DNA of 64,000 bases from Thinopyrum elongatum. Its lineage: Eukaryota; Streptophyta; Magnoliopsida; Poales; Poaceae. The position numbers were made by a program, and so were the translations under genes. Below the pieces are notes generated by a model. The model did not search any database. It was not told the DNA's origin and worked only from the letters and a program-made list of their open reading frames with translations. Positions 31,697 to 43,518 of the stretch are shown here, piece after piece (position 1 is the stretch's first letter; each line of letters starts with the position of its first letter). Location of the stretch: NCBI GenBank assembly GCA_011799875.1, contig CM022298.1:263307757-263371756 (forward strand). Reading direction: 5' to 3'.

Positions 31697-33225
31697 GAGT
31701 GGCGACATGACGAAGAAGAAGAAGGCAAGCACTGAGCCGAAGGAGCCCCCTGTCCTGAGGGCGCCGTCAGCCTCCGGTCATGGCCGCGGCGGGCACGGAA
31801 GTGCGTCTCGCCAGCCCAATGCAATCCCTGGGCGATCAGGCGTCATTGAGCCCGAGCACACGGGTGTACCGCCTGCCCTTGGCACCTCACCGGCGCCGCT
31901 TGGGAGGCCGACCGCCAAGGACACGGGGGTTCACGAGGCGACACTCCTTGTCACGGCCGTGGCAACCCCAGCGCTGGTGGAGGGGGCGACTCCTTGCCCC
32001 CCTCCGGCGGGATCCGTCCCTGAGGGCGCAGCAACGCAGCTTCAGGAGGAGCCAGCCCCCGTGGGCCAGCAGGCTGAGAAGTCATCCACCCTCGTCATGC
32101 CCGAGAAGAGCCTGGAGCCTCCGGTGCCCCAAGCCGACCATGCCACCGCTTCCTTGGCCACAGTGCCAGCCGATGTGCCAGCGCCACCTGCTCATCAGGC
32201 CCTCGCGCTCATGAACTGCGGCCCCCTGATCAGGCCCGGGGCCTTGGATGAAGCCTACACCGCGCTCGGCCAGATTTGGGCTGACCTCCAAGACGCCGAT
32301 AGGTGCCTCACGAGGGAGCGCCTGGGGCTTGTTTTGGGGTGGCTCCAGGCCGACACAGCCACCAGGATAGCCTGGGGCCGGGCCGAAGCCGCCACCGCAA
32401 AAAGTAGGAAGGAGGCCACCGAAGCCAATGCGGCTCACGACGCCGCGCTGGCCGAGGTAGTGTCTGCCATGAAGTGTTGCGGCAAGGCATAGGCCAATCT
32501 GAAGGCCCTTCAGGAGGAGCAAGCCGCGTACGCGCAGCAGCTTCACCAGCGGGAGGAGGACCTCAAGGACCACGAGGTGAAGCTTGCCGATAGCGATTCC
32601 GTGCTGTCCAAGGTGAGTGTTGATCAAGCCACAGAACATGAGCGTCTGACCAAGCTAAAGGAGGAGGTGGTCGAAGCCCAGACGTCCCACGCCCAGTGCG
32701 CCTCCGAGGTGACGGCCCAGCTAGATGCCAGGGAGAAGACCCTTGTCGCTGCCAAAAGAAAGGCGGCCGCGGAGCGCGACACCTTCCCCTCCCTCTAGCT
32801 CAGGGCTCGCCAGGGGCTGCAGTCGATCTGCAGGGGAGGCTTCAAGGATCCGCTCGCGCCCCTCGAGGGCGGTTACATAGGGCTCTCCTCCAGGCTTGTT
32901 GAGGAGCTTGAAGGCGCTGCCACCAAGGTGGACTCCATTCTAGAAGACGAGTGCCGCTCTCTCTTCTACGTGGCGGCAACGCACATATTTAGCCACCACT
33001 ACCTCCAGGATCCCGGCTTCGACTTCGACACGGTGGTTGGCCCGGTTGCTCCTGAGTCTCGTGCCCCCGCTGCAGCGGCCGTGGAGGGCCATGTGGACGC
33101 GTTGCTCAAGAAGTTCACCTGCATCCCTAACGCCGAGCCCCCTGCAGTGGAGGCAAGTGGCGGCGATGACGGCGGCAGCGATGTTAACGACGCGCTCGCC
33201 GCGACTGGGACAAGCGGCGGCAATG

Positions 33226-33230
33226 GCGAC
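33226..33230. repeat. Left TSD of element E (gcgac)
   Basis: The identical pentamer stands at 58260-58264. Confidence 0.9.
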
Positions 33231-34127
33231 TGTCGGATTTCGGTTTCCGCAAACCCTTGAAGGGTTCAAACTCTGGGGTGCGTGCGAAGAACTCGTCCTC
33301 CCCAGTCTGCCTACTCGCTAATCTCACAGCCTAGCTCGACGAACTGTAAGGAAAAAAGACACAGCAGTTTACCCAGGTTCGGGCCACCTTGCAGTGTAAA
33401 ACCCTACTCCTGCTTTGTGGTGGATTGGCCTCGAGGGGCTGAGGATGAACTAGTACAGTGGCGAACAACCTCAGGAGGAGAGGTGTTCTTGAGCTCGAGT
33501 GAGCTGGTGGAGTGGGGTGATCTGAATGATCCGTCCGGGGGTCCGATGTGAACTCCCCTCTCTACGGTGGTGGCTAAGTCCTATTTATAGTGGCCTTGGT
33601 CCTCTTCCCAAATGAAAAGTGTGAAGGGATCCCACAACGGCCAAATTCGAAAGGAGACAACTAGTACATGCTATCCTGACAAAAGTAGTCTTCACCTACG
33701 AAAGCCTCTGGTCGTGATGCCGTAGTGGGCTCAGTGATGACCTCTGTCCTGCCATCCTGGCGGTCTAGGTCTTGTTGCATGGGAATGGAAACCTTTGGCT
33801 GATTCCTCGGGACTCCGCGCCTGCGCTTGCCTCTTTAGCACCAAAGAGGAAACTGGTACACTTCGCCCGCTGGCGCCCGCATGGCCTTGGTCGTCATGGC
33901 TCACGTCATCCGGACCTCACGAGGTGAGGCTTGCATGGAACTCTCCGCTCCTCAGGAGCCAGCCTGAGGAGGCCGCTCCTCGGGGGTGGGGGGGTCTCGG
34001 TGTCGTCCGCCTCGCGAGGGTCTTGAGTTGTTGTCACTGAAGCTGGGCCGTACCAGGCCATCGATGGAGCCACGCCATGGGCCGCAGGCAGGCAAGTCTG
34101 GGTACCCCCATTCCCAGAACGCCGATA
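33231..34127 (-). repeat. 3' LTR of element E
   Basis: It starts TGTCGGATTTCGG and ends GCCGATA (a mutated GCCGACA), 897 bp, followed by the PPT complement gtagcccctgggccc. Confidence 0.88.
33582..33589 (-). promoter_or_regulatory. TATA box in 3' LTR of E
   Basis: TATAAATA on the minus strand. Confidence 0.55.
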
Positions 34128-34420
34128 GTAGCCCCTGGGCCCAAGGCACGCTCGAACTTGGCTTTGAGGCGAAGCCAAGGGGCAAGTGTGGAGCGCCGCA
34201 GGCCATAACTGCCTATGGCCTTGGTCAACGCGTGGCGATTGATGGGACGTGGGCGTCTCCGCTTCCCCACGCCGCATTGGCAACTGTCCCTGGCTGACAA
34301 AAAGGTTGGCGCTTGCCGCTGAGCCTTCATTGCCTTTCTTCCATCTTGCTCCAGATCCCCTTCTCCTTCTGCTCAGCGCGCCTCCAGATCTGCTGAATCC
34401 TTTCCCCAGACTCGCCACCG
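34128..34420. other. PPT and upstream region of antisense gene in E
   Basis: It starts with the PPT complement. The remainder aligns first with F and then leads to the ATG at 34421. No clear TATA box is visible; tttcttccatcttgctcc and the C/T-rich run before the ATG could be an initiator and leader. Confidence 0.45.
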
Positions 34421-36881
34421 ATGGCCGCTAACAAGGCGAAGTCATCGGCCTCTGCCGCGCGCTCGGCTCCCTGGTTTGAGCCGGCCTTGCGCGCGTCCTC
34501 CATCGCCGAGGAGAAGCACCTTGCCGCCGTGCTCCTGCTGACGGCGGGCGGTGACAATGAGGGAGGGGAGACGGCGCTCCGGGTCGGCTCCGCCCAGCCG
34601 AAAGCCGGGAAGAAGGTGGAGGACTTCCGGAACAAGTGGATCTTCATGGACGCCAAGCGTTCCCACGCTCGGCTGGAGCTGCCGACTGCGCTACCGAAGC
34701 CCCTTGATCGATGGGCTCATGAGAAGCTCACCGACCCCAGGGCGGAGCAGTTGCTGGAGAGGATGACGGCCAACCTGAAGGCAGAGGACCTGAAGGCGGA
34801 GAAGCTGACAGGGGCCATGATCATCAGGGAGTTCCTGACACAGCGCCTGGCGCCGCTCCAGGTGCACTCGCGCCCCACTATGGAGCTTCAAGGGCGCGAA
34901 AGACGACCTCCAGTTGCGCCCGGACAACTTGTCTGACGAGGAGCTGAGCAAGGTCGTGCGCACCTTGCTTGGGAAGGACCAGGGTGGCCCCTCGGATGCC
35001 CATCTCCCATTGTACCGTCGCACCGACGAGGAGAAGATAGCCGCTGCCATGCCTTTCTTCAACGAGCGGGGGCTCGTGCCGCTGGAGCCTTCCCTGCCCG
35101 CGGGCTCCTCGGTGCCGATGTCCTCCGGCGTTCCCTCCGGGGAGGAGGGGAACGAGAGCTCGGAGGCAACCTTGGAGGAGGTGGGGGACACTTCTCCCCC
35201 ACGGCGGAGCGAGCTCCTCCGCGCCTTCTCTGACGATGACGCCGACGAGCACACAGTCAGGGAGTCGCCGCGCTCCGCCAGGGTCACCACGAGGTCCAGG
35301 GGCACCTCTCCGAAGAAGCTGAGGCAGGGTGTCCCGAAGAAGGACAGGTCGTCGTTACTTCCTCGAGGTGGCGCCTCCGCCCCGCCGTCGGTCGCCATTG
35401 CCGCAGATTCGGCCGCCGCGCGCTCATCCGCTCCCGAGAGCGTGGCGGGGCTCGTGCCCACGGAGCCTGTGGGCATCGCGCTCCTGAAGAGGACGAGGGA
35501 GTACGTTGCCACGGACCAGTAAGTGCACCATCTTGTCTTTGCTTCCTGCTCTTGACGTAGTGCTCTGACATTTTCCTCTTTGCGGCCAGGCCAATGCCAG
35601 CAGCGAAAAGGATGAAGGAGGAGGCGAGGGCTCCTGAGGCCAAGCAGCCCACCTCGGCCCCGGAGGTTCTAGGGAAGACGGACGAGGCTAGCTTGTGTCA
35701 TCCTGCTGCAGGGTTGCCCTCACGTGGCTCAGGGGCCCAACCTCAGGAGAAGGATGCCCCTGCGGCCGCGCCGGCTCCAGAGATGCTTGCCTTCAGTGTG
35801 CCTGCTGACGACCCGAGGACTCTGGAGCCCCCGGCCATCCTTGCTGCTGCTGCTTCGCCAATCTTGATGCCGTCGCCGTCTCCTTTTTCAGCCGCCACGC
35901 CGGCGGGCCGTGGCTCTTCTACCGCGCCCGGTGCTCTGGAGCAGGCCTTCTCTGCGTTGGATCAACTCCGGAACGATCTTCGGGGCCCCGACCGGCGCCG
36001 GGTGTCGGGGCGCCTGGAGCTAGTCTAGGGGTGGCTCCAGGCTGACTCGTCCGTCAGGGCGGCCTGGGACCAAGCCGACGCTGCTGAAGAGGAGGGCCAG
36101 AAGGTGGCCGGCGTGGCCGCTGTCGCTCGTGACGTGGTGTTGAAGGATGTGAAGGACGCTGAGGAGAGCTGCTGCGCGGCGAAGGACGAGCTGAAAGCCC
36201 TCCGCGATGAGCAGGCCACCCTCGCCCGCCAGCTCGAGGCGCAGGAGGAAAAGCTGAAGGAGCGGGAGTCTGCGGTCGCCGGTCGTGACGCCGAGCTAGA
36301 GCTGGCATCTCGGGAGCAGGCCACGGAGCGCGGCCGCCTAGAGAAGCTGAAGGACGAGGTGGAGGCAGCCCATGCATCCCACGCCCAGCTTGTCTCCGAC
36401 GAGAAGGCTCGGCTAGACGCCAGGGAGAAACTCCTTGCCAAGGCTGAGGAGTCGGCCATCGCAGGGCATGCCGCCTTCGACTCCCTTGAGCAGAGATCCG
36501 GCAAGGCACTGCAGGATCTCTACTGGAGCGGGTACAAGGAGCCGCGGGCTGCTCCCCAAGCTCGTCGCGGCGCTCGAGGGCATCGTCGTCGGAGTGGGCC
36601 CCATGGTGGAGGGAGAAGCCCGCGCGCTTTCGGCCTCGGCCGCAACGCGCGTCTTCAGCCACCTCCATCTTCGGGACTTCAGCTTCGACTTTGGTGCCCT
36701 GCTCGAGCCCGTGGACCCTGAACTCCAAGACGCTGCTGCCGAGGCCGTGAAGTGTCAAGTGGCGGCCCTGCTGCGGAAGTTCCTCGCTGTCGACCCCGTG
36801 CCTACGACTGACGGCAAGGACGGCGGTGACATCGTCGGTGACGGGACTCCCCAAGCGGGCAACAGTGGCGTCCAAGGCTAA
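34421..36881 (+). pseudogene. Antisense coiled-coil gene of E, two exons
   Basis: The best copy of this gene here. The ATG (CACCGATGG context) opens MAANKAKSSASAARSAP. The part resembling the 'putative gypsy type transposon' domain covers residues about 60-170: KVEDFRNKWIFMD, KLTGAMIIREFLTQRLAPLQ. After a frameshift near 34880 it continues with LRPDNLSDEELSKVVRTLLG and an acidic, Ser-rich linker to the intron (35519-35589). Exon 2 has a Pro/Ala-rich linker and a long coiled coil (LARQLEAQEEKLKERESAV, then ERGRLEKLKDEVEAAHASH). Its C-terminal part has FSFDFGALLEPVDPEL. Exon 2 carries one TAG (36026, where D has TTG) and one frameshift near 36540. About 800 residues if intact. It might be a structural or RNA-binding accessory; this is not shown. 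Confidence 0.75.
35519..35589 (+). other. Intron in antisense gene of E
   Basis: 71 bp, donor GTAAGT, acceptor GCGGCCAG, with CTGAC as a possible branch site 24 bases before the end. It is phase 2: CA plus G restores Gln and leads into PMPAAKRMK. It corresponds in position and phase to the intron of D. Confidence 0.75.
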
Positions 36882-38189
36882 AGGAGATGGCGGCGCTTTC
36901 CCCTTGTTCTATTCCTGCAACATGTATCATGCCTCGTGGAGGTGTGAGAACTTATGCTTTGGAACTTTAAGAGACAGTATGTTTTGTAATAATTTGCTAA
37001 GGTTCTGCGGTTTCCTTTCTGTTTGCTTTGACGTTCTGTGTCGGCAGGGCCCGGCCCCACGCATACCTCAGCCGCCGTTGGGTCGTCCGGATCGCCAGGA
37101 CGAGACCAAGGGGTGAGGGGCTACGTGGCCAGTTAGGCTCCTGAGTCGCGATGCTTAGGAGTCCCCCTTGACGTACGAACAAAAACCCCCATACCTGTCC
37201 TCGCCGGGCTTTCGCTCGGGAGGGATGCACGAAGACCAGGTCCGAGGGACCTGGCATGGTGGCGTACGCCAGGCATGACCTGAGCGTAGCCCCTGTGCCC
37301 AGCCCCCTCACGCTACTCTCCCAAGGGGGAAGCAGCGCGGTGACGCTGAACACCGAGCCTGGTGGCTCTCCTGAGGTTAGTGCGGCAGTTAGGCTGCCCC
37401 CAGTTGTTTATCACCAGCACGGAGCATGGCGCTTCCGCTCTTGCACGGGAAAAGCTGCTCCTCGACCGTGTCGACTGCCAGCGCGGAGCATGGTGCTTCC
37501 ACTGGTACATGGGTGGGGGCTCCCTCTGAGGGGAGACCCCGGGGCATGTACAGCCCCGCCCTGACACGTGGCTTGCACGGCAGGGCTAGAGGAGGTGTGT
37601 ATGGGCACTCGTGAGCCAGCGTGGGACTCAAGAGGCCCTACCTCAAGGCGGGTTGCGCCTAAATTTGATTTGTAGCACTTGTGATAGTCCTGCGAGATGG
37701 TTAGGCAACCTGTGCCGAGTGAATCTCCTGAGGTTATTGCATGAGAAGGCCAAACACCAACGACCCCAGGAGGTGACGTGAACGGGTCCGGCCCGCCAGA
37801 CAGAGCTCAGCCGTTGGGTTTGTCGACACTGCAGGGACGGACCCGAGCACAGATGCCGTGCCCAGTCTTCTCATTCGAATGTCCTAAATAAAGACAACCG
37901 GCATGCGGCTCCCGCGGTGGCGAGGCACCAGGTCGCGCGCCCTAACTTACCCGCCCCCGATTAGCTCATGCGAGAACAAGGCACCAAGGACCTTGGGAGG
38001 TGACGTGCACGGGAGCTAGCCCGCGAGCCAGAGCTCAGCCACTTGGGTTTAGCGACGCTGCAGGGACGGACCCGAGCACAGACGCCATGCTAGTCCTTAA
38101 TCATGAGGTGGTCGTGGGTGGGCTTGCAAGGGCGTACGACATTCGTGCTGATGAAGCACCGGACAGTCAAGTGATAATCATAAATAAAC
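36882..38189. other. Non-coding GC-rich region of E between antisense gene and RT relic
   Basis: It aligns with 58283-59877 of D. It contains a 64-bp tandem repeat at 37414 and a longer direct repeat: about 110 bp from 37761 recurs at 37982 (caccaa/gaccc, gaggtgacgtg, agagctcagcc, gggacggacccgagcacag). No frame resembles a protein. Confidence 0.55.
37414..37525 (+). repeat. 64-bp tandem repeat in E
   Basis: Unit 1 at 37414-37477 and a diverged unit 2 from 37478 both begin CCAGC(A/G)CGGAGCATGG. The same unit occurs 2.6 times in D at 58842. Confidence 0.65.
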
Positions 38190-38376
38190 TCATGGATAGG
38201 GTAGAGCTAGTTCCAATAGATGCAAAACGATACATGCCGCAGGGACGGACCCACGCGGCTTGGGGATAATGCAGCCCGAGGGGCGCCCCCAACTGAACAA
38301 ACCAGAAAATGTCACCTGGCACCGTTGCTGAAGAGATGTTGGGGTAGCTGAAGATGCGTGCCGCAGAAGTCGCTCC

Positions 38377-38825
38377 TCATGAGCCGCCCAGGCCCTGAAC
38401 CTCGGGAGGCTCTGTGGCCCCGGGGGGCTCGCGAGGATCCATCTCCTCCTCTGACAGGATCGCCTGGCTTCTGGCCTCATGAGCCGCCAGGACGCCCTGC
38501 ATGTGGCGCTGGAATGTAGCAGCCGCACTCGACAAGCCCAAGGGCATGCGAACATAGCTGTGAGGGGGACCCTCGCATCGGCGAGCATAGGACGGAAAGA
38601 AGCGCTCCTGAGACGCGGCCTGTTGAGCCCTGGGATGTTGACGCAGACGCGCAGCTCGCTGTCCTCGCTGGGACAAGGAGTCGCGCCGGGTGGTGGGCGA
38701 TGGTCGCCTCGCATAGCTCTTGCCTCCTGAAGCTCCTCGATTGCCTTGGTGATGAACTCCTGAGCACCTGGCACCTCGTGCCTTGTACCCTCCTGGCGGA
38801 AGCGCGCGCTGAAGCACGCCTCCAC
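38377..38825 (-). pseudogene. Collapsed reverse transcriptase of E
   Basis: The minus strand retains GAQEFITKAIEELQEA, VCVNIPGLNRA (the motif before NKACPKD in normal RT) and SYVRMPLGLSSAAATFQR (normally MPFGLKNAGATYQR). The segment with FLDAYSG and everything after it, including YxDD, RNase H and integrase, is absent. D has the same collapse at the same places, so it is a family trait rather than local damage. It cannot be an active polymerase. Confidence 0.78.
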
Positions 38826-38996
38826 ATGGTGCCCGAGCGCCTCCCTCGTGACGTTGGCCAGGTCAGAGGCCCTCTAGAGGAGAGCCCCCGAGCCCAGCCT
38901 GAGAGGGGCGCCGGGCGCACCTTCCTATGCGAGAGAGGGAGGCGCCCCGTCAGTGGACGTAGGACCTGAGGTGGTGCCGCTGGACACCCCGCTCTC

Positions 38997-39475
38997 CTAA
39001 GGTCCTTGGCGGAGCAGCTGCTTCTTCTTCTTCTTGGGGACAGCCTCAGGAGGGTAGACGGCGCCTTCATCGTCTGGGTTCTCGACCGCCGCAGCCTGGT
39101 AGGCGCGCTCGAGAGAGCACACCGCGTCCTTCTCCTCGCAGGCGACCGTGATGACACCGCAGCTCCCTGGCATCTTGAGGACGTTGTAACCATGATGAGT
39201 CACCACCATGAACTTGCCCAGGGCCGGATACCCAAGGATGGCGTTGTATGGAAGGTGAATGTGGGTGACGTCGAAGTCGATGAGCTCAGTGCGGTAGTTG
39301 TCGCGCTTGCCGAAGGTGACAGGGAGGCGGATCTGCCCTATCGAGGTGGTGGAGCCGTCGGTTACTCCTAAGAAAGGCTTGGTAGGCTGCAGCTAGTCAT
39401 AGGGCACCTGGAGTCGGTTGAATGTCACGATGGAGAGAACGTTGAGCCCCGCACCGCCATCGATGAGAGTCTTGG
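38997..39475 (-). pseudogene. Protease of E, downstream part
   Basis: The minus strand reads TLIDGGAGLNVLS (active-site loop) just inside the LARD insertion. It then has KPFLGVTDGS, NAILGYPALGKFMVVTHHGYN and LKMPGSCGVITVACEEKDAV, ending in a Lys-rich PKKKKKQLL. The remainder upstream continues at 51069 across the LARD. A stop stands near 39395. Confidence 0.78.
39471..39475. repeat. Left TSD of the LARD-like element (cttgg)
   Basis: The identical pentamer stands at 51064-51068. Joining the flanks restores the gag-protease sequence ...VTK|TLIDGG of E. Confidence 0.92.
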
Positions 39476-42400
39476 TGTAGCGCCCAATATGCGATTCTAT
39501 CCCAATCACGTGATGAATTCATGGTTGGGGCACAATCGCATTTCGAGCGCATAGCAAGGTGGATATCATTACAACATACCATGTACTGAATAGATGAGAA
39601 TACAAGATAAATGCTTACACTCGCCACAAGCTACAACATGAATACAACAGTTCATCAATACATAGCAATCATCATACAGAAGAGCAGGATCCAACTACGG
39701 ATGAAATCAAACGAAAAAGGAAAACGACATCCACCCTGCTAGTCCCAGGCTCCCGACCCGGAACCTATCCCTTGATCGAAGAAGAACAAGAACTCCAAAA
39801 GCAATCAAGCATCGCTCTCACGTCAGATCATCGCATTACCTGTACCTGCAACTGTTGTTGTAGTAAACTGTGAGCAATGAGGAGTCAGCAATCCCATTAC
39901 CATGGGTATCAAGACTAGCAAAGCTTAATGGGTATGGAATGGATAAGTGGTGAGATTGCAGCAAGCACTAAGAATTGTATGGTGGCTAACTTACGAGTAC
40001 AAGAATAAGATGAGAAACTACGCAAACGGTCGCAAACTAGTAATGATCAAGAAGTGATCCTGAACTACTTACGTTTAAACATAACCCAACCGTGTTCTCT
40101 TCACGAACTTCGTCGAAAAGAGACAATCACGGTTACACATGCGGTTGGTGTATTATAATTCGGATCTGGTGTCAAGTTCTCTACAACCGGATATTAAAAA
40201 TTTCCATCTGTCACATAACCGTGGGCACGGCTCTCGAAAGTATAAACCCTGCAAGGGTGTCCCAACTTAGTCCATGACAAACTCTCACGATCAACGGAGG
40301 CAATTCTCCATCTTGGGGACAACCCGATCAAAATCGGAATCCCGGTGCACAAGACATTTCGACAATGGTAAAACAAAACCAGCAAGACCGCCCGATGTGC
40401 CGACAAATCCTGATAGGAGCCGCACGTATCTCGTTCTCAGGGTACACCGGATGGGCAAGACGTCGGGTTGGCTGAGACCCTGGTTGCCCAGGGGGTGCCG
40501 GACATCGCCCGGTTTGGACCAACACTCATGAGGAGCGCTGGCTCGGGGGGTTGATTAAAAGAACTCGGGGGCCGGCAGGTCCCTATGCAAGTTTTAGTTG
40601 TTATTAGGCAAATGGTAAAACCAATGTTGGGCCTTGCTGGAAGAGTTTTAATCAAAGCGAACTGTCAAAGGGGGCCCATAAACCCCGACCGTGTTAGGAA
40701 CGCAAAATCAAGGAACATAACACCGGTATGACGGAAACTAGGGCGGCAAGAGTGGAACAAAACACCAGGCAAAAGGCCGAGCCCTCCACCCTTTACCAAG
40801 TATATAGATGCATTAATTAAATAAGAGATATTGTGATATCCCATGACATCCATGTCCCAACATGAAACAACCTGCAACTGCACCTGCAACTAGCAACGCT
40901 ATAAGAGGGGCTGAGCAAAGCGGTAACATAGCCAAACAACGGTTTGCTAGGTAGGGGAAAAAATGTTAGAGGCTTATCATGGCAATTTGAAAGGCTTGAT
41001 AAACAAGTGGTAGGTAGCGCGACATAGCGATAGCATCGTGACAACTAGCAAAGTAAAGATAGTAGTGGTATCCAGGATAATGATCATCTTGCCTGAAATC
41101 CCGCTAGGAAGAAGACCGAATCCATGAAGTAGACAAACCAACGTAGACAAACGGATCCTCACAATCGCAACGTAACCGGAACTATCGAGAAGAAGCACAA
41201 CCGGAAAGAAGCAAACAACATGGTAAACAACCATCACATAAACATGACATGATGCACAATCAAGTATGATGCATGTCTGGTTTAATGAGGCATGGCAAAG
41301 TGCAACAAACAATACCACAAATTAAGTGGAGCTCAATATGCAACGAGTTGCATATTGACGAAACACCACATTCAATGATTTAGTTCGCTCTCGTTTATGC
41401 TACACATCAAGATTAAATATTGGTTTACATGGCAAGAGGTGAAGCATAAGTAAACTAACTATTTAGGCAAGTTTAAATGAGGCCGGAACAACGAACAACA
41501 ATTCTGGGAAAACCTCATATGCATATTTTGAATTTGCTACTGTTCTTCCCTATACACAATTTTAGAGTTGTTAAATAGCAAAAGTAAGTGCACCAAGTTA
41601 ATCTATGCATTTTTTCACCCCATTTACTTATAAAGTTTATTAAATTCTGAGCTACGGTTATTTAGTTATGAAATAAATCATTTTAGCATGTCATTTATGC
41701 AAATTAAATGCAAACATCAATTTAAACACTTTTAACATGGATGAAAGTTGCATATTATGAAACTAGATGAAATTCTAAGCATTTTACATATATAAAGCAT
41801 TTTAATCCGATGCACGGTTGTGAAGTTATTAAATGCATGAAGTATGAGGGTTTTTCTGTAAAATAGTAATTCTCTGGATTATTACGCAAATTCGCAGACT
41901 TGAAAAAAAAAACACTACGTGGGCCAAAACTGCTGGGCGGACTGGGCTTCTCACCATGGGCCAAGGCCCAAGTTGGTGGAGGAGGTAGCAGGCCGGCTGA
42001 GGAGCTTGAGCAGGCTGGGCCTTGGTCAACAGGCCAACAGGAGGTGGCCCAAGTGCGGTCAGCGAGCAGTCGACAGGCGCGGCGTGCGCTCGAACGACTC
42101 GGGGCAGAGGCGCCGTCCTCCTCTGCTTGATGCAGAGGTACGAGCTGGGCGCGGCGGCTTCAAGCGAGGTGGACGGCAGGGAGGCTAGACGGCGGTGGGA
42201 CGGAAGGATCCGACGCGGGACCACGGGGATGGCTGCCGGCGGCTCGATGTAGAGGAGCAGCAGCGGACCGGGGGGGGGGGGGGGGGGTGGCTCCAGCAGG
42301 AATTGGCGGGATGGCGGCTTGACGCGGGACTCCGGCGAGGCTTCGGGAGGCGCGGATCCAGGGGAAGGAGGCGGCGTCTTGGGCGGCGCTGTGAAGACAC

Positions 42401-43505
42401 GGGAGAGAGAGCAACGTGAGTTGGAGAGAAGGGAGTAGGAGAAAAAGAGGCGGAAGAGAAGTGGGAAGGTCAGGAACGGCCTGGTCGTGGCCTCGTCGGC
42501 TGCCGGGGTGGAGCTCCGGCGGTGGCTGTCCTCGGCTAGGGAGGAGGCAGGAGCCAGGGGGCGCGTGGGAGGTGGTGTTCCGGCGTGGAGGCGCGCTCGG
42601 AGACGAGGCGCACGGCTGCAGGGCCCCAAGGTCGGCAGGGAGGCCTCGGGCGCGAGGATGGATCGAGGAGCTCGGCTCCTGGACGAGGGGAGGTTGGAGA
42701 GGAAGGGCACGGGCGACTAGCTTGGATCGATGGAAGGTCAGCGGTGCGTGGATGTCCTGGAGTTGGACGCGGTCGAGGGAGCTGGCTGCTCGAGGAGGTG
42801 GCGCTGGTGGAGCGAGGTGCTCGGGGACGAGCGAGCAGAGGAGCTCTGGGTGAGCTGCAGGATTTGGGCGGCGGCGGTGGTTTGACAAGAGGGGAAACCG
42901 AGAAGGTGGAGGCTGCGATTGGTCTCGGGTGGAACTGGATCGGGTGGATCCCGAGGGGGATTCTGTGGAGTGGCGGCGGCGCGAGGGAAGGAAGGGTGGA
43001 CGAGACAGGCTAGGACTAGGGTTTAGCATGACTAAATAGGTAGGTGGGTTAGAGTTACGGGTCTTTGGACCCTCCGATCGTAATCGGGCGGTCGAGAATA
43101 AATATGTAAGGTCGATCAAACAAATAACCGAAGATATTTTAGATATGTTTGGGGATGATCCGGACCCAACGGTAACGACAGCCCGGTTCGGGTTCAGAGA
43201 AGTTTTCGGACGCGCACGAGGGATCTGAGTTCTGTTTAGAGAGGGGTTAGGCTGTCACGGTCAAGAGGGAAGCAAAAACCCGATTGGTCTGGAACGGTCA
43301 ACGAAGGCAAATCGGTCCGAGGGAAGGTGATGAAGGCAAAGGGAGAAACGGCAACGACGAACGAATGCAAGTTTTTAAAACATGACGGCAACGGAGTGCC
43401 GATGCAATGCAAATGATGACATGATGAATGCAACAACCAAATAAAACACACTGCGACAACGAAATGCATGGAAGGCGTCTAGAGCGTCGGTCTCGGGTCG
43501 TTACA
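39476..43505 (-). repeat. 3' LTR of the LARD-like element
   Basis: On the minus strand it starts TGTAACGACCCGAGACC and ends GGGCGCTACA. It contains an 18-base G run at 42270-42287 and a GC-rich, Pro-codon-rich part at 42160-43119. Confidence 0.9.
42270..42287 (+). repeat. Homopolymer of 18 G in LARD 3' LTR
   Basis: The corresponding run in the other LTR has 25 G (49806-49830). Confidence 0.9.
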
Positions 43506-43518
43506 ACTCTCCTCCTCT
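43506..43518 (-). promoter_or_regulatory. Polypurine tract of the LARD-like element
   Basis: The minus strand reads AGAGGAGGAGAGT directly before the 3' LTR start TGTAACG. Confidence 0.75.

Larger units (their letters stand above)
30564..33230 (+). pseudogene. Antisense coiled-coil gene of D, exons 1 and 2
   Basis: The promoter and start are missing: relative to E about 270 bp are deleted near 30560. Recognisable sequence starts at KAGKKVEGF (30633). It continues with the C-terminal part of a 'putative gypsy type transposon' domain (IGAMIVKELLTQCLAPLQSH near 30825-30885) and an acidic linker. An intron (31623-31696) follows, then an exon open in one frame from 31697 except for two TAGs (32490, 32796). 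Exon 2 has an Ala/Pro-rich part, a coiled coil with heptads (HERLTKLKEEVVEAQTSH near 32637-32690) and a C-terminal part with FDFDTVVGPV. Element E interrupts it six codons before its stop, which is at 58280-58282. Exon 1 has several frameshifts. Function unknown. Confidence 0.72.

Noticed and set aside
42160..43119. Pro-rich LARD LTR frame as a protein gene
   Set aside because: Low complexity, no recognised domain, explained by stop-poor GC-rich DNA; kept only as a low-interest finding.
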